Below the pieces are notes generated by a model. It worked only from the letters and a program-made list of their open reading frames with translations, searched no databases and had not been told where the DNA came from. A DNA stretch of 64,000 nt, taken from assembly GCF_030272615.1 (NCBI RefSeq), contig NC_081414.1:781052119-781116118 (forward strand). Reading direction: 5' to 3'. Within the stretch, counting starts at the first letter, position 1. Each line of letters starts with the position of its first letter. Positions 13,401-26,516 of the stretch are shown here, piece by piece. The translations under genes were made by a program, and so were the position numbers. This DNA comes from Cryptomeria japonica (lineage: Eukaryota > Streptophyta > Pinopsida > Cupressales > Cupressaceae).

Positions 13401-14645
13401 TTTTCCTCTGATCAAACAAGCTTTGTCATCCCCAAACCTTACTAGACCTCCATTGTATTCTTGAAAAGATAAGAATTTACTTTTATCACCAGTCATATGA
13501 TGTGAAAATTCAGAATCTATAATCCATTCATCCTTTTCTTCAATTTTAGCTTCTAGGGCCTGCTCTACCGGTGGAACAGTAGTTGTTGGTTGACTTTATT
13601 TTATTGCAACAATAGCCCATCCATTGTCTGTCGGTTCTTCACCAGAATCATCAGTATCTCCTTCATCAACATAGTAACATGATTTGTCTCTATTCTTCTT
13701 AAATCCGTATCTCTGATATTCAGGGTTACGCTTATATGTTCTTTTAGCTTCTTCTCTTAATCTTGCATGTCTATCAGGACATCTAGATGCTATATGACAA
13801 ACTTTATTGCAGTTAAAACATTTAAATGGTGCTTTTCCTTCATACTTACTTCCAATAAGACCTTTAGGCATTTTCCTTGCAAATATTGCTTCAATTTCTT
13901 CCAATTCTTCATTTTCCCTCCTGATATCTTCAAGTTCCCTTGCATAAAGTGCTTTGCAATTAGATTTATCAGATGATGATGATGATGTAGATGATGATTC
14001 TTTGAAGGCTAAATCTCTGTTAATTGTAGCAATAGGACCAAAATCCTCAAGCTCAAATGCTGAAAGTTTTCCAACCAGGTATCTCTAGATACTAATGTAT
14101 TAGGCATTGTTTTCAACTCATTAATAGTAGTTACTTTCATTTTGTATGCTAGTGGCAATGCTCTCAAAAATTTAGAAACAATTTTATCTTCACTTAATGA
14201 ACCTCCACAGCATTGTATTCCTAAAACAATTTCATTAACCCTTTCCATAAAAGAAAAAATTCTTTCATCTTCTTCCATTTTTTAGGTTTTCATACCTGAC
14301 CTAGAAGCATTCGAGTTTTGCAATTTTGACAGTGGTGTCTCCTTCATTCAATGTCTCTAATTTATCCCAAATACCTTTAGCAGTAGATCAGTCTGATAAT
14401 CCAACAATTTGTTGGTCTGGCAAGGCGCTCAAGAGTGCTTCTGTTTCTTTGCAATCATTCTCTTGATCCTTACCCAATGTTGGTGGATTAGGTTGATTTA
14501 GTGTAGGACCAACATAGCTATTCTTTGTAACATCCCATATGTATTTTCCAATGCAATTCAGATGTGTCTCCATCCTAATCTTCCATATACCATAGTTAGT
14601 TCCATCAAGTTTTGGACTATCCTTCCTAAAAAAGTTAGCTGTCAT
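10484..14645 (-). pseudogene. Copia element A gag-pol remnant
   Basis: From the ATG at 14645: gag of the UBN2/DUF4219 type with LDGTNYGIWKIRMETHL (14645-14000); zinc knuckle CFNCNKVCHIASRC near 13810, where the usual G before H is C; a protease region left of 13500 (HHMTGDKSKFL); pre-integrase WLWHKRLCHVNFD (13150); integrase core with LRSDQGGEF (12770) and TPQQNG; reverse transcriptase (11960-11379) with [14 protein letters not shown] and FVDDINFGGED; and RNase H (11278-10484) ending KPLPKETFEYLREQLGV. The order PR-IN-RT-RH defines Ty1/copia. Stops and frameshifts break it throughout. Confidence 0.93.
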
Positions 14646-14687
14646 AGAATCTCCTCAAGTTGTTAAACTTCTACAAATAGAGAACTT

Positions 14688-14700
14688 GGCTCTTATACCA
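14688..14700 (-). promoter_or_regulatory. Primer-binding site of copia element A
   Basis: TGGTATAAGAGCC on the minus strand, two bases inside the 5' LTR end, matches the TGGTATCAGAGC initiator-tRNA primer site of plant copia elements with one change. It is where minus-strand cDNA synthesis would start. Confidence 0.8.
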
Positions 14701-14702
14701 AT

Positions 14703-15784
14703 CGTTAGGACCCAGAGGCAACTGGGAGGGTGGGGGAGTGAATCAGTTGTTAATTAATTTCAACCCAAATATAACTTAATCAAACTTGACACATAATACC
14801 AATAAACCAAACGTAATGTCGATTGATAGATTAGCAGTTAATATTAATACCGGTGAAACTCAATGCATATAACAGAAAGAGAAACAACATCCACAACACA
14901 TAACATAGAGATTTGTACGTGGAAACCCTGTAAGGGGAAAAACCACGATGGGAAACTTTACCCACAATCAGATGATACTATTGTAGATAGTATGTGTATA
15001 CAAATGGGGTCTGCACATGCAGAAAGGCCAACTACCTAGAGCTCACTACTAAATCACAAAATAGGAATCACACTAACTACAATTGGATGATTAAATCCAA
15101 TGACAATGTACTTCTCAAAGTAGCATCTCCAATGCTGGATTCAGTACCCGTTAAGCTCTGATAATCAACTTCAAACCTTCCTTGAACCTTCTGTATGGTA
15201 TGCTCATATGATCTTCAATATTCGCACATACCATGTTAGAATAACACACTTTCTTACTTCATCTCACAAATGAGATCTTGCATATATACCAAAACCTAAG
15301 ACCAAATGTGTAGGTTGGCTAATTAAGAATATTATAGTTAAATCAATTACAGATAAGTCAAGATATGATGCATCATGTTAGCTCAATACAATTACAATAA
15401 TATCCAATTGATTAAATCATCTCCATAATGTGTCGTGCTAATCTGGAATAGATAATGTATGTCGATCCATAACCTAGACCAATTTGCTGGTAACAACAAA
15501 TATGTCAACCCAATTAGACCAATAACTAAACTACCAAAACCAAGTGTCCAAACCATGCCTTCGACATAACCAAGTGATCTCCAGATGATAACAAGTCATC
15601 CTCAGTGTCGGTGAACAATATAACCTGCCCATGAGTAGTATATCGGTCACTGTGCATAAGTCACTGAACTTGTTGGTGAACATAATGTGTCAGTTCAACA
15701 TAACCAAAGATCTCCAGAAGGATAAGTGTTGATAAGTGTTGACATCAATGACAAAACCAATGCAACACATCCATAATACCAACA
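14703..15784 (-). repeat. 5' LTR of copia element A
   Basis: Minus-strand start TGTTGGTATTATGG is intact at the right edge; the left edge reads ...GGTCCTAACGA, so the terminal CA is altered. It differs from the 3' LTR by many substitutions and small indels, which indicates an old insertion. Confidence 0.88.
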
Positions 15785-16601
15785 CAATAATATTTTGCAG
15801 CTCTCTTGGATTTATCAAGCCTCTTTGGTAATATCTTTCTATCATTTTATCTTTCTCATTTTTGAGCATCTTGGCATTTAACACATTCCCTACCAATTTG
15901 ATCATTTTCTCATTCTTTAGCAATTTTTATTTTAATCTATCTATCTAGGTTGTCTATGGAGGTAGAAACGCCAAAATGGCAATTTGAGATTAAGGATTGA
16001 ATAAAGGAAATGTAATGGTGGTGAAAAAGGAAGATGGAGAAATCAAGAGGACATCGTTTCTCTCCTCAAGAGGAGGGGTGAAAGTTTCACACAAGATTCT
16101 CTTCAACCTTTCATGCCCATTTAATTTAAAGGAGGGGGGAAAATTCACTAGATCCAATCTCAATAGGAAGAGATTGAATACTAAATGAATTGACAATGGA
16201 TTCAGAAAGTGAAAGTAACCCTCCTTTAGAATGGATAAGTTGAATTATGGAATGTAAGACCAGGTGTAAATATGACAAAGAAATGGTTATAACTTGAGAT
16301 AGAAATGTGGGGTGAATTTTTACACCTAGAAATAGCAGTAAGATGTCAAGACAAAGCTCCGCTTCAAAGTTTGGTGAAAGTTGTTAGGACCACATTGAAA
16401 GTGCACATAGTCCTTTGAAAAATCCATGCAATGAAAAGGGTTTTTCTGCCTCTAAAAATGAAGTCCAAATCTATAAATACAGTTGTGCACCTACAACCTA
16501 CACATAGAAAAGATATAAAATGTTGCTGGGATTGAAGGTTTGCCTTCAGGTCAAACTGTGGTTTTGGAATTAACTAAATGATGAAAAGTACTTGCAAGTA
16601 A
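15785..16601 (+). repeat. Probable gypsy LTR remnant
   Basis: No coding trace. At 16370-16430, AGTTTGGTGAAAGTTGTTAGG and the bases after it resemble the gypsy LTR at 51984-52030 (ATTTGGTGAAAAGTTGTCAGG), and TCTATAAATACAG near 16470 is a plausible TATA element. It may be the other half of the LTR that starts at 8001. The join to copia element B gag near 16602 is abrupt. Confidence 0.4.
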
Positions 16602-19600
16602 TGAAAGTTTGAAGACATGAGGATGGTTGAAGGAGAGACCATTCAGCAGTATGCAATAAGAATCAAAATAGTTGTTGGAGAAATAAAGAGTGCAGGTGGC
16701 AAAATAGAAGATTCCACTATGGTAAGTAAAGTCCTGAGATCCCTGTTGCTGGTCTATGCTATAAGGGTTGCTGCTATTCAGGAGCTGAGATCAATAGACA
16801 AGTCTAAGGCATCCTTGGATTCCATCATAGCCAAGTTGACAGCCTATGAGCTGAACAGTTTTGATGGTAGTGTTCAAAAGACAGAATCAGCTTTTAAAGC
16901 CTCTACTATACCATCTAGAAAAGGAAAAGAGACTAGCACTAGTGGGGAACCTAATTAGAACAGAGAAATGAAGGATGAGGAGTTTCTGATGAAGTTTGAA
17001 GCTCTTCTTGCCAGGAGATTTCCAAAAGGAACCAGTAAATACAAAGGTAAGCTTCCTTTGAAATGTTTCTCCTGTAACCGGATAGGACATATTGCTATGA
17101 ACTATCCTACTAGTGACAACAAGGATAAATCAGAAAGGTTCAAGAAATTCAAAGGAGGAAACCGGACAAATTGTTTTGTGGTAGTTGATGAAGGTGTCAC
17201 AGATGAGGAATCAGAAGAGGAAGAGAATGAAGACATTGTGTTCGTTGCTGTAAAGGAAGATGTGGCAGACAAGAAGGATTTTGTCTCCCAGTTTGATGAT
17301 TCCAATGAATGGATCATTGAAGAGTATGATGGTGGAGTGGTTTGTTTTGGCAATGATGCACCTTGCATGGTTAAAGGAAAAGGGTCCACCTCTTTGAATG
17401 GAAAGAGTAGTGCTAACAATGTGTACTGGGTTGATGGTCTCAAACACAACCTTCTAAGTGTTGCCTAGCTAAATGACAGTGGTCTCACTCTGCAATTCAA
17501 GATTAGAACTTGCAGAATCAAAGGTAAAGATGGTAAATTGGTAGCCACTAGCATGCAGAATAAAGGTAACCTATTTCATCTGAATGCAAATATAAGTACA
17601 TGTCTTATGGCTAAGATTGATGATAGCTAGATATGGCATAGGAGATTCTACCATGTGAACTTTGACAACATTGTCAAGGCTAGTAAGATCAAGGTAGTTA
17701 GAGGGTTGCCAGTGTTGAGCAAACTGGATAATACCCTAAGTAGAGAATGTCAATTGAGAAAAATGTCTTCCTCAACCTTTAAAGGTAAATCTTTCACTGT
17801 TGACAACTTGCTTGATCTTGTGCATACCGATTTATGTGGTCCTATGAAAACTAGAAGTGTGTAGGGTGATAGGTACTTCATGATTCTCACTGATGACTGC
17901 TCAAGAATGATGTGGGTCACATTCTTGAAAGACAAGTTTGAAGCTTTTGGGAAATTCAAAGCATTTCGAGCATTAGTGGAGAAGGAAAGCGGTAAAAGGA
18001 TCGAATGTCTCAGAACTGATCAAGGAGGGGAATTCACTTCTAGTGAATTTAACAAGTATTGTGAAGAATTTGGCATTAAGAGACAGCTGTCTGCTCCCTA
18101 GACTCCACAACAGAATGGCCTAGCAGAGAGGAATAACTGGACTGTGGTTGAAGCAGCTAGAACTATGTTGATCCAAGGAAAGATTGCTCACACCTTTTGG
18201 AGAGAAGCGGTGAGCACTGCAGTTTACACTATGAACCGGGTACTCATAAAAAAGGGTAAGGACAAAACTCCTTATGAGTATTGGACCAGTAAGACTCCTA
18301 TGGTAAACTACTTTGAGGTATTTGGTAGCAAATGTTACATCAAGAGGAGTGAACATCAGGGAAAATTTGAAGTTAAATGTGATGAAGGAATATTTCTAGG
18401 ATATTCCACCAAGAGTAAAGCTTTCAAGTGCTACAACAATAGGACTTAGAGAATTATGGAAAGCATCAATGTAAGAGTTGATGAATCCTCTGAGAAGACT
18501 GAGAAAACTGGTAGTGAGCAAGTTGTAAATGAATTGGTTGCAACCTTTTGGGAACCAGTTGTCAGTCAACCTAGTACCAGTAACAGTGTTCCTGAACTGG
18601 TGAATGCTAATACTAATGAAGATGAGGATGAAGAAGAAAAGCAAGAAGCACCAATTAAGACCATTCCTTGATATGTCAAGTTGAATCATGATCCCAAGAA
18701 GATCATAGGTGATAAGGATGTAGGAATCCTTACTAGAAGGAAGATCAGAGAAAACTTATGTATGATCTCTGAATTTGATCCTAAATCATTTAAAGAGGCT
18801 CATAATGATGAACACTAGATCAAGGCAATGGAAGAAGAACTTGACCAGATAGAGAAAAATGGTACATGGTCCTTGGTACCCAGACCAGAGCATAAAAATG
18901 TCATTGGCACCAAATGGGTGCTCAGAAATAAGTTGAATGAGGATGTCATAGTGATTAGGAATAAAGCCAGACTGGTATGCAAAGGATATGCTCAAGAAGA
19001 AGGTGAAGACTATGGTGAAACCTTTGCTCCTGTAGCCAGATTGGAAGGAGTTCGTATGCTTCTTGCATATGTAGCTTTTAAGAGATTCAAGGTATATCAA
19101 ATGGATGTAAAATCTGCATTCCTAAATGGTGTACTTGAAGAGGAGGTATATATTGAGCAACCAGATGGGTTTACCCTATCTGAAGATAGTGACATGGTAT
19201 GTAGGCTACATAAAGCATTATATGGTTTAAAGCAAGCACCTAGGGTATGGTATGAGTGCCTACATTCCCATCTTGTGAAGATTGGATTTGATAGAACAAG
19301 TGAAGATAGCAATATCTACTTGAAGTCTGAAGAAGATCATATTCTGATCTGTGAAATTTTTGTTGATAACATTATCTTTGGAGGAGATGACAAGATGAGT
19401 CATGAGTTTGCTAATGAGATGAAGAAAGAGTTTGAGATGTCACTCATAGGGGAGATTAAGTTCTTCATTGGACTGCAAATCCAATAGATGAAAGATGGAA
19501 TCTTCATCACTTAGTCCAAATATGTCAAAGAGGTGTTGAAGACTTTTGGCATGGAAGATAGCAAACTAGTTGGTACACCGATGGTGACCGGTTGCAAATT

Positions 19601-20312
19601 GACAAAAGAGGATGATTCCGTACTGGTTGATGAGAAGGAATACTGGTCAATGATTGGTAAGTTGCATTATGTAGTGCATAGCAGACCAGATATTGCACAT
19701 GCAGTTGGCATCAGTGCAAGGTTCCAGAAGAGTCCAAGAGAATCTCACTTGAGTGTAGTCAAGTAGATTCTTAGGTATCTGAAGGGAACAATTGACTATG
19801 GATTGTGGTACCCATACAACAATAATTTCAATCTAAAAGTATTCACAAATGCTGATTGGGCCGGTAATGTGGATGACCGAAAGAGCACAACTGGTGGTGC
19901 ATTCTTTCTCGGTGGTAGACTAGTCTCATGGATGAGTAAAAAGCAGAGTTGTATCTCTCAGTCTACAGCGGAAGCAGAGTATGTTGCAGCTTTCATGAAC
20001 TACACTCAGACAATCTAGATGAAGCATGTACTAGAAGGCTTCAAGATCCCTGTATCTAAACCAGTAAGTATATTCTATGATAAGACAAATGCTATCAATA
20101 TATCAAAGAATCCGGTTTTACATTCTAGAACCAAGCATTTTGAGCTTAAGTAGCATTTCTTGATGGAAAAGGTTTAGAATAAAGAGATTGCACTGGAACA
20201 TGTGTCCAGTAAGGAGCAGTTAGCAAAAATATTCACCAAGCCTCTCCCAAAGACAACATTTGTGCATTTGAGAGGTGAATTAGGGGTATTGACCCTTCAG
20301 GAGGTGAACTAA
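16602..20312 (+). pseudogene. Copia element B gag-pol remnant, one frame with 14 stops
   Basis: All domains lie in a single frame with no frameshift that I can see. They are: the gag C-terminal half (from KFEDMRMVEGET); zinc knuckle CFSCNRIGHIAMNY near 17065, whose last C is Y; pre-integrase near 17630; integrase with CLRTDQGGEF near 18010 and TPQQNGLAERNN; RT (18828-19487) with [24 protein letters not shown] and [11 protein letters not shown], where the second catalytic Asp is Asn; and RNase H ending KPLPKTTFVHLRGELGV before TAA at 20310. Internal stops start at 16956, 17466, 17628, 17862, 18099, 18447, 18669, 18816, 19485, 19512, 19764, 20016, 20151 and 20175. Thirteen are TAG, one is TGA and none is TAA. 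Confidence 0.93.
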
Positions 20313-20546
20313 AAGTGAGCATTCCACATCAGTCAGGTACTAGATAGACAAATATTTGGTTGATTGGTGTGTTTATGGATGCTACTCCTCAGGGAGAGCA
20401 GCATGATGAAATAGTGATCATTGTACCTCCACTTTGGCATTGTTTACAAAGGGGGAGATGGAGTGAAGCGAAAAGATATCTGTAGCAAATGGGGAGAAGA
20501 TGTGAAATATCTTTTGTATATTGCCATCAATGCCAAAGGGGGAGAT

Positions 20547-22152
20547 TGTTGGCATTATGTGAACCGACATAAGCCTTATGTGAACCGGCATGAAGACATA
20601 ATGATATTGTATGTTATCATTGATGTCAATATGAGACATAGTGTGAACCGGCACATGTGATAAGTGAAGAAAGAGGTACCGACATGTGTATGAACTGGTA
20701 TATGCCAAAGTGAAGCGGCACATTTGTTCAAGGTGAACTGGCATGTAGTTATGAGAACCAACACATGAAAGCATTGTATGGCTACCGGTTGGTAGGTAGC
20801 TTCCACTTCAAGGTTTTTGATTGGAGCAATTCAAGTCTATGTGACTCAATCGGTGATCTTTGTGTGATGAGTTAGCAGTATGATGGAGGACAGATCATGT
20901 TGCCACGTAAGCTCTATGTGTGCGAAGGATCTTGCATGAAGAAGACTATTCCTATCTACCTCGAGAATGTACGAAGTCTATCAAACAGTGATAACGCATG
21001 ATGGGTTATCAGCTGCCATGAAAACAATGGATAATGGACGATGGAGAATGTCTTGAGATTGACTCAAGACTAGTGCATTTAATGCAGTATAATTCAACGA
21101 TCAGGATCAAACCGTTTGAATTGCGCAACCAAATAGGTTTAGGGTTTAGGGTTTTTGCTATTGACCTGTATGTTCCCTATAAGGTCGATGTCAGGTTTCT
21201 ATATAAGGTTGTTGGAAAAATTTGTGAGTGTGTATACAAGGGAAGTGATACATGATTCTTGCCAGACCAAAGGAGAGAAGAGATATCTACAAAGTGAATG
21301 TGCAAAAGGTGAAGAGGAGCCAAAATAGATTTGCATTAGCATTGAGTGCTATCAATAGATCATTGTAATACCTGTTGATCTCTAACCACTTCAACAACTA
21401 TAAAATCCCCTAATAGGGTAGCCTTAACTGGCTTGATTCAAAATCCCTTAAATTGAGTGGTCTTAACCAGCTTGTTTCAAATCCCTTAACCAGGTAACTC
21501 GAAGCTAATGAGTTCTAAGAAGCTAGAGAAGCTTAGGAGATCCTTTCAGCTGTTGAGTTCTTAAAATCCTCTAACAAGGTGACCCTACCGGGTTTAACCC
21601 TTAACCGAGTATCCCTTAACTGGGTGATCCCTAATAGGATCAGTTCCTACCAGAACCTATTGTAATTTTCTTAACTAGACAAGACTCCTAATAGGGCAGA
21701 CTTCTAAAGAGTTCAAAAAGTAGCTTATGGGTATTCATCCCCACTGTGGTTTTTCCCAATTGGGTTTCCACGTGAAAAATATGTGTGTCATGTGAAATGC
21801 TTTTGTCTTGTGATGCTTTGTTTTATCTATTATGCACATGAAGGTTCTATGTTTTATTCCTATCTATAAAACATATTGAACTCACTCTTGTGGAGATTTG
21901 ATGGTTAAGTCTACTAGTTCATGCATGTGAATATTATGATAATGTGGTATTGAGCTAAGAGAAAAGCTTATTGAGTGACCAGTTCATGACTGATTGAGCT
22001 ATACTGGATGTTACCAGTTGCACTCTGTTTTACAGGTATCTCTATTTATCAGTCATTTGGAGTGTTTGCTGTCAAATCGGTTTTTGACTGTATTTGTGTT
22101 TGTACTGATTCACCCCCCCTCTCAGTACTAGTTTGGTACTAGTGGTTCATCA
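20547..22152 (+). repeat. 3' LTR of copia element B
   Basis: Starts TGTTGGCATTATGTG straight after the polypurine tract and ends ...GGTTCATCA. It holds short degenerate repeats containing TGAACCGGCA (20567-20760) and a run of CCTTAACCGGGT-like units (21395-21700), plus a C7 tract near 22113 comparable to the C-run near the end of copia A LTRs. No partner LTR is in the window, so the right end is set by comparison with element A. Confidence 0.75.
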
Positions 22153-22253
22153 TTGAGTTATCATACTCCCCCTTAGTAGTAGCACCAACACATCAATCCA
22201 GAATGAATAGTAGCTCTATAAAAGCATGTCAGACTGATGCCAATCAACATCAT

Positions 22254-25200
22254 TCAGGTCTCTAGTGAAGGGGTAGAAACCCCCAATCTCTCTCTAAAGT
22301 ACTCAAATGATTCCTTAGGAAAAGTTTTAGTGAAGATATATGCAATCTCCTCTTTAGTGTTCACATAAAATAGTCTCACTTCATTTTCTTCCACCTTCTC
22401 CTTCAAAAAGTTATACTTGATAAAAATGTACTTTGTCTTAGAATGAAACAACCAGATTCTTTGATATATCAATAGTGTCAAAGTTATCATAGTGAATAAT
22501 TACCGATTCATTACAGTTCACCCTTATATCCTTCAGCATTTTCTTCATCCATAGAACTTGTGTACAGTTAGTAGCAGCATCAACATATTCAGCTATAGCA
22601 GTAGATAAAGATGTATGTGCCTGCTTCTTGTTGATCCATGAAGCAAGTTTCTTTCCAAGAAAGAAAGCTCCACCAGATGTGCTCTTTTGGTCATTAACAT
22701 CTCCAGCCCAATCAACATTTATATATGCATAGAGTAAAGTCATCATTTTTAGGATACCACAAACCAAATTTAGTTGTTCCTTGTAAATACCTAAAAATCC
22801 TTTTCACCGCACTGTCATGATTCTCTATAGGATCACACTAATATCTTGATACAATACAAACTGCATTCATTATATCCGGTCTAGTTTGAGTTAGATATTT
22901 AACAAACCTCCAATCATAGACTTGTACCTTGTTGGATTTACCAATGCTGATGCATCTTTCTTAGTCAATTTCTCACTTGTAACCATAGGTGTACCAACTG
23001 GTTTAGATTTTTCATACCAAATTTCTTCAACAACTCTCTAGCATACTTAGTTTGACAGATGAAAATACCTTTATCATTATGAGTAATCTGCAAACCTAAG
23101 AAAAATTTCATCTTCCCAATCATAGACATCTCAAATTCATTCTTCATATTTTCAAAAAAATCCATACATAACTTGTCCTCACCTCCAAAAATGATATCAT
23201 CAACAAAGAATTCAACAATCAATATGTCAGCATCAGTGATCTTATAGTATAAATTATTGTTAGAATTACCTTTAGTGAAACCAAGCTTCAATATATATTT
23301 ATCCAATCTTGCATACCAAGCTCTAGGGGCTTGTTTCAATCCATATAAAGATTTCCTTAACCCGCAAACCATATTTTTGTCATCTAAAAGTGAAAATCGA
23401 TCAGGCTTCTCAATGTAAACTTCCTCCTTAAGATCTCCATTCAAAAATGCACACTTAACATCCATCTGATAAACCTTGTAGTTCTTATGGGAAGTATATG
23501 CAAGAAATAATCTCACAGCTTCAATCCTAGCTACCGGAGAAAAAATTTCATCATAATCAATTCCTTCCTTCTAAGAATATTATTTACAAAACAATTTAGT
23601 TTTATTCCTTACAACTTGTCCATCTTCATTCAATTTATTCCTAAAACCCCATTTAGTTTCAATAACATTCTTATTTTTAGGTTGGGGAACTAAAGTCCAT
23701 GTATTATTGTTTTCTATCTGATCTAATTCCTCCTCCATAGCTTTCATCTAGCATTCATCTTTACATGCTTCAATTACTGATGTCAATTCATTTTAAGAAA
23801 TTAAACATACCTCATCAGTTGTCGACCTTCTTCTTGTCATCACTCCTTTGTTCTTATCTCCAATGATCTGATCTTCTCAATGATTTAATCTTACATACTG
23901 AGGAGTCTTCTGACTTTCTGTTCCTCTTCTCTGATCTTCAATTACTGTTGAATTTTCTGATACTACTGGAGTTACTGGGTCAACATTTTGTTCTGGAGTA
24001 GGTGCTACTAGTTCAATTATGATCATCTCCATTGTCTGTTCTCTCTCATAAGTTGTGACTTGATTTTTGTTCTACTCATCCACCTTGACATTAGTGCTCT
24101 CCATAATTCTTTTCAATCTTTTGTTATAACATCTATATGCTTTTATTTCATTAGAATAACCAAGAGCTATCCCTTCATCACATCTATGATCAAACTTTCT
24201 AATGGAATCATCTCTTTTGATATAGTGTTTACTACCAAAGATTATGAAATACTTAACTGTAGGTGTATGACCAAACCATAACTCATAAGGTGTCTTCCTA
24301 ATCTCTCCCTTGATATGAACTTTGTTGAATGTTTATATCATCATGCTCACAACTTCTCTCCAGTAGATATGAGGTAGATTATCTTCCATCATCGTAGTTC
24401 TATCCACATCCAAGAGAGTTTTGTTCTTCCTTTCCACAACTCCATTCTGCTGAGGTATCTGGGGTGCAGATAACTGTCTCCTTATCCTATTATTTTCACA
24501 ATAACTATTAAATTCATCGAATGTGAATTATCCACCTGATCCGACCTTAAGCATTTAATCTTCAATCCTATCTTTGTCTCAACTTTATCTTTAAATATTT
24601 TAAACTTTTTAAATGCTTCAGATTTCTCCCTTAGAAAAGTAACCAACATCATACTAGAATAGTCATGAATGATTAGCATAAAATATCTAACGCCCTGATA
24701 ACTTTTGATTCTAGCACAACCACACAAATCAGTATTAATAAGATCAAGAACATCATTAGATTTGTCTTGTATACTCTTAAAATGATTTTTGATTTTCTTT
24801 CCCATTTGACATTTCATACATACTGGATTATAGGGCATCATAATCTTAGGTATATCTCTAACTGCCTTAGTAGAATTGATCTTTACAATGCAATCAAAAT
24901 TCACATGACACAACCTCTTATGCCATAAACAACTCTCATCAATTTCTACAATCAAATATGTCTTCTCACTAGAGTTTAAATGAAAGATGTTACCTTTAGT
25001 CTGAGTACCGGTTGCAGTCTCCAATCTAGATCTGTTGATAATCTTGCATTTTCCATCCTTGAGCTATAAATGAAATCCCTTATCCACCAACTATCCTACA
25101 CTCAAAAGATTATGCCTTAAACCTTCAACATAATAAACATTATCAGTAGCATTTTTATCATCCAATGATATAGTTCCTTTTCTCTTGATCATGCATGCTT

Positions 25201-26460
25201 TATCGTCTCCAAATATAACTAGACCATGACCAAATGCTTACAAAGATAAAAACTTCCTTTTATCTCCAGTCATATGATGTGAACATCCACTGTCTATCAC
25301 CCATTCATCCTTGTCTTCAATTTTAGCAGAAAGGGTATTTTCTTTAGGTACTGGATCATCTTCCTTGATATCCAAAAATGCCCATTCCTTTCCATTATCG
25401 AATCCACTAGCCGAAGCTTGTGCCAGTTCATCATTAGAATCAGTCACACCTTCCTCATCAACATAGTAGAATGATTTGTCTTTGTTTCTCCTATACTTAT
25501 GCTTGTTCTAATAATCATGGTTAGGCCTAAAAGATCTTCTACCTCTTTCCTAAAATCTTTAATTCCTTTCAGGACATCTAGATGCAAAATGACCTATCTT
25601 ATTACATGCAAAGCATTTAAAATGTGATTTTTCTTCATACTTATTTCCTATATGTCCTTTAGGTACTCTTCTAGAAAATAGGGCTTCAAGTTGCTCAAAA
25701 TCTTCATATTATTTCTTCATTTCCTCTAGTTCCTTAGCATATAAGGCTTTCCAATGACTCTTGCTAGTAGGTGACATAGATGCATGAAAAGCAGGTTCAG
25801 ATTTTGCAACTCCAGAAGGACCAAATTCCTCAAGCTCAAAAGAAGATAACTTCCCAACCAAGGTATGCCTATTAACGAAGCTATTTGTCATTGTTCTCAA
25901 CTCATTAATTGTAATAGCCTTCATCTTATAAGCCAGTGGAAAAGCTCTCAATACTTTAAAAACTATTTCATCTTCACTTAGAGATCCACCACAACTCTCA
26001 ATTCCCATGACAATTTCATTAAGTCTATCCATAAAAGCAGTACCTTTATCTTTTCATCTTTTTCCATCTTCAGGCTCTCATATCTCACCCGGTAACCATC
26101 AAGTTTAGCAATTTTAATAGTAGAGTCACCTTCATTCAAGGTCTCCAATTTATTCCATATAACATTCACAGTTGATTTGTCAGTTAGTCCCATAACTTAC
26201 TGATCAAAAAGTTCACACAAAAGGGCTTCTCTAGCTCTACAATAATTTTGAATGTCCTTATCCAAGCCTTCCAAAGGAGGATTTCTAGATGCCAGATTAT
26301 GAGGGGTATATCCATTCTCAGTGATCTCCCAAATCTCTTTGCTAAGACATCTTAGATGAGTCTCCATCCAAGTCTTCCATACCATGTAATTTGTTCCATC
26401 AAGCCTAGGAATTTCTCTCTAAAAAATCGTTGTAAATGAACTTGCACTATTAGATTGCAT
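22254..26460 (-). pseudogene. Copia element C gag-pol remnant
   Basis: Starts at the ATG at 26460, with a stop about 13 codons in (TTIF-stop-REIPR). Gag contains LDGTNYMVWKTWMETHL. A zinc knuckle lies near 25610, protease DSGCSHHMTGDKRKFL at about 25290-25250, pre-integrase CLWHKRLCHVNFDC near 24930, integrase LREKSEAFKKFK (24640) with CLRSDQ, RT (23516-22965) with [14 protein letters not shown] and [11 protein letters not shown], and RNase H down to 22254. It is the same family as elements A and B. Frameshifts and stops make it inactive, although the RT block of 183 codons is still open. Confidence 0.92.
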
Positions 26461-26501
26461 AGGATCTTCTTCAAGCGGTTAAGCTTCTATAGAGAGGACC
26501 A

Positions 26502-26514
26502 GGCTCTAATACCA
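26502..26514 (-). promoter_or_regulatory. Primer-binding site of copia element C
   Basis: TGGTATTAGAGCC on the minus strand, two bases inside the LTR end, matches the plant copia initiator-tRNA primer site with one change. Confidence 0.8.
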
Positions 26515-26516
26515 AT

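Larger units (their letters stand above)
8582..15784 (-). mobile_element. Copia element A (LTR retrotransposon)
   Basis: Two LTRs in the same orientation (8582-9655 and 14703-15784) flank a minus-strand copia polyprotein remnant. A primer-binding site complementary to initiator-methionine tRNA type (TGGTATAAGAGCC) directly follows the 5' LTR, and a polypurine tract (AAAGGGGGAGAT) precedes the 3' LTR. The five bases outside the LTRs (CAGAA and CAATA) do not match well, so a target-site duplication is not demonstrated. The 3' end carries a tandem duplication. Confidence 0.9.
16602..22152 (+). mobile_element. Copia element B, 5'-truncated
   Basis: Coding remnant 16602-20312, polypurine tract AAAGGGGGAGAT at 20535-20546, and one 3' LTR at 20547-22152. 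The 5' LTR, primer site and first part of gag are missing. The sequence right of 22152 is the 3' untranslated end of copia element C on the opposite strand, which implies that B inserted into C. Confidence 0.85.

Noticed and set aside
8577-15789. Target-site duplication for copia A (CAGAA and CAATA)
   Set aside because: Only three of five bases agree, and one LTR edge is altered.
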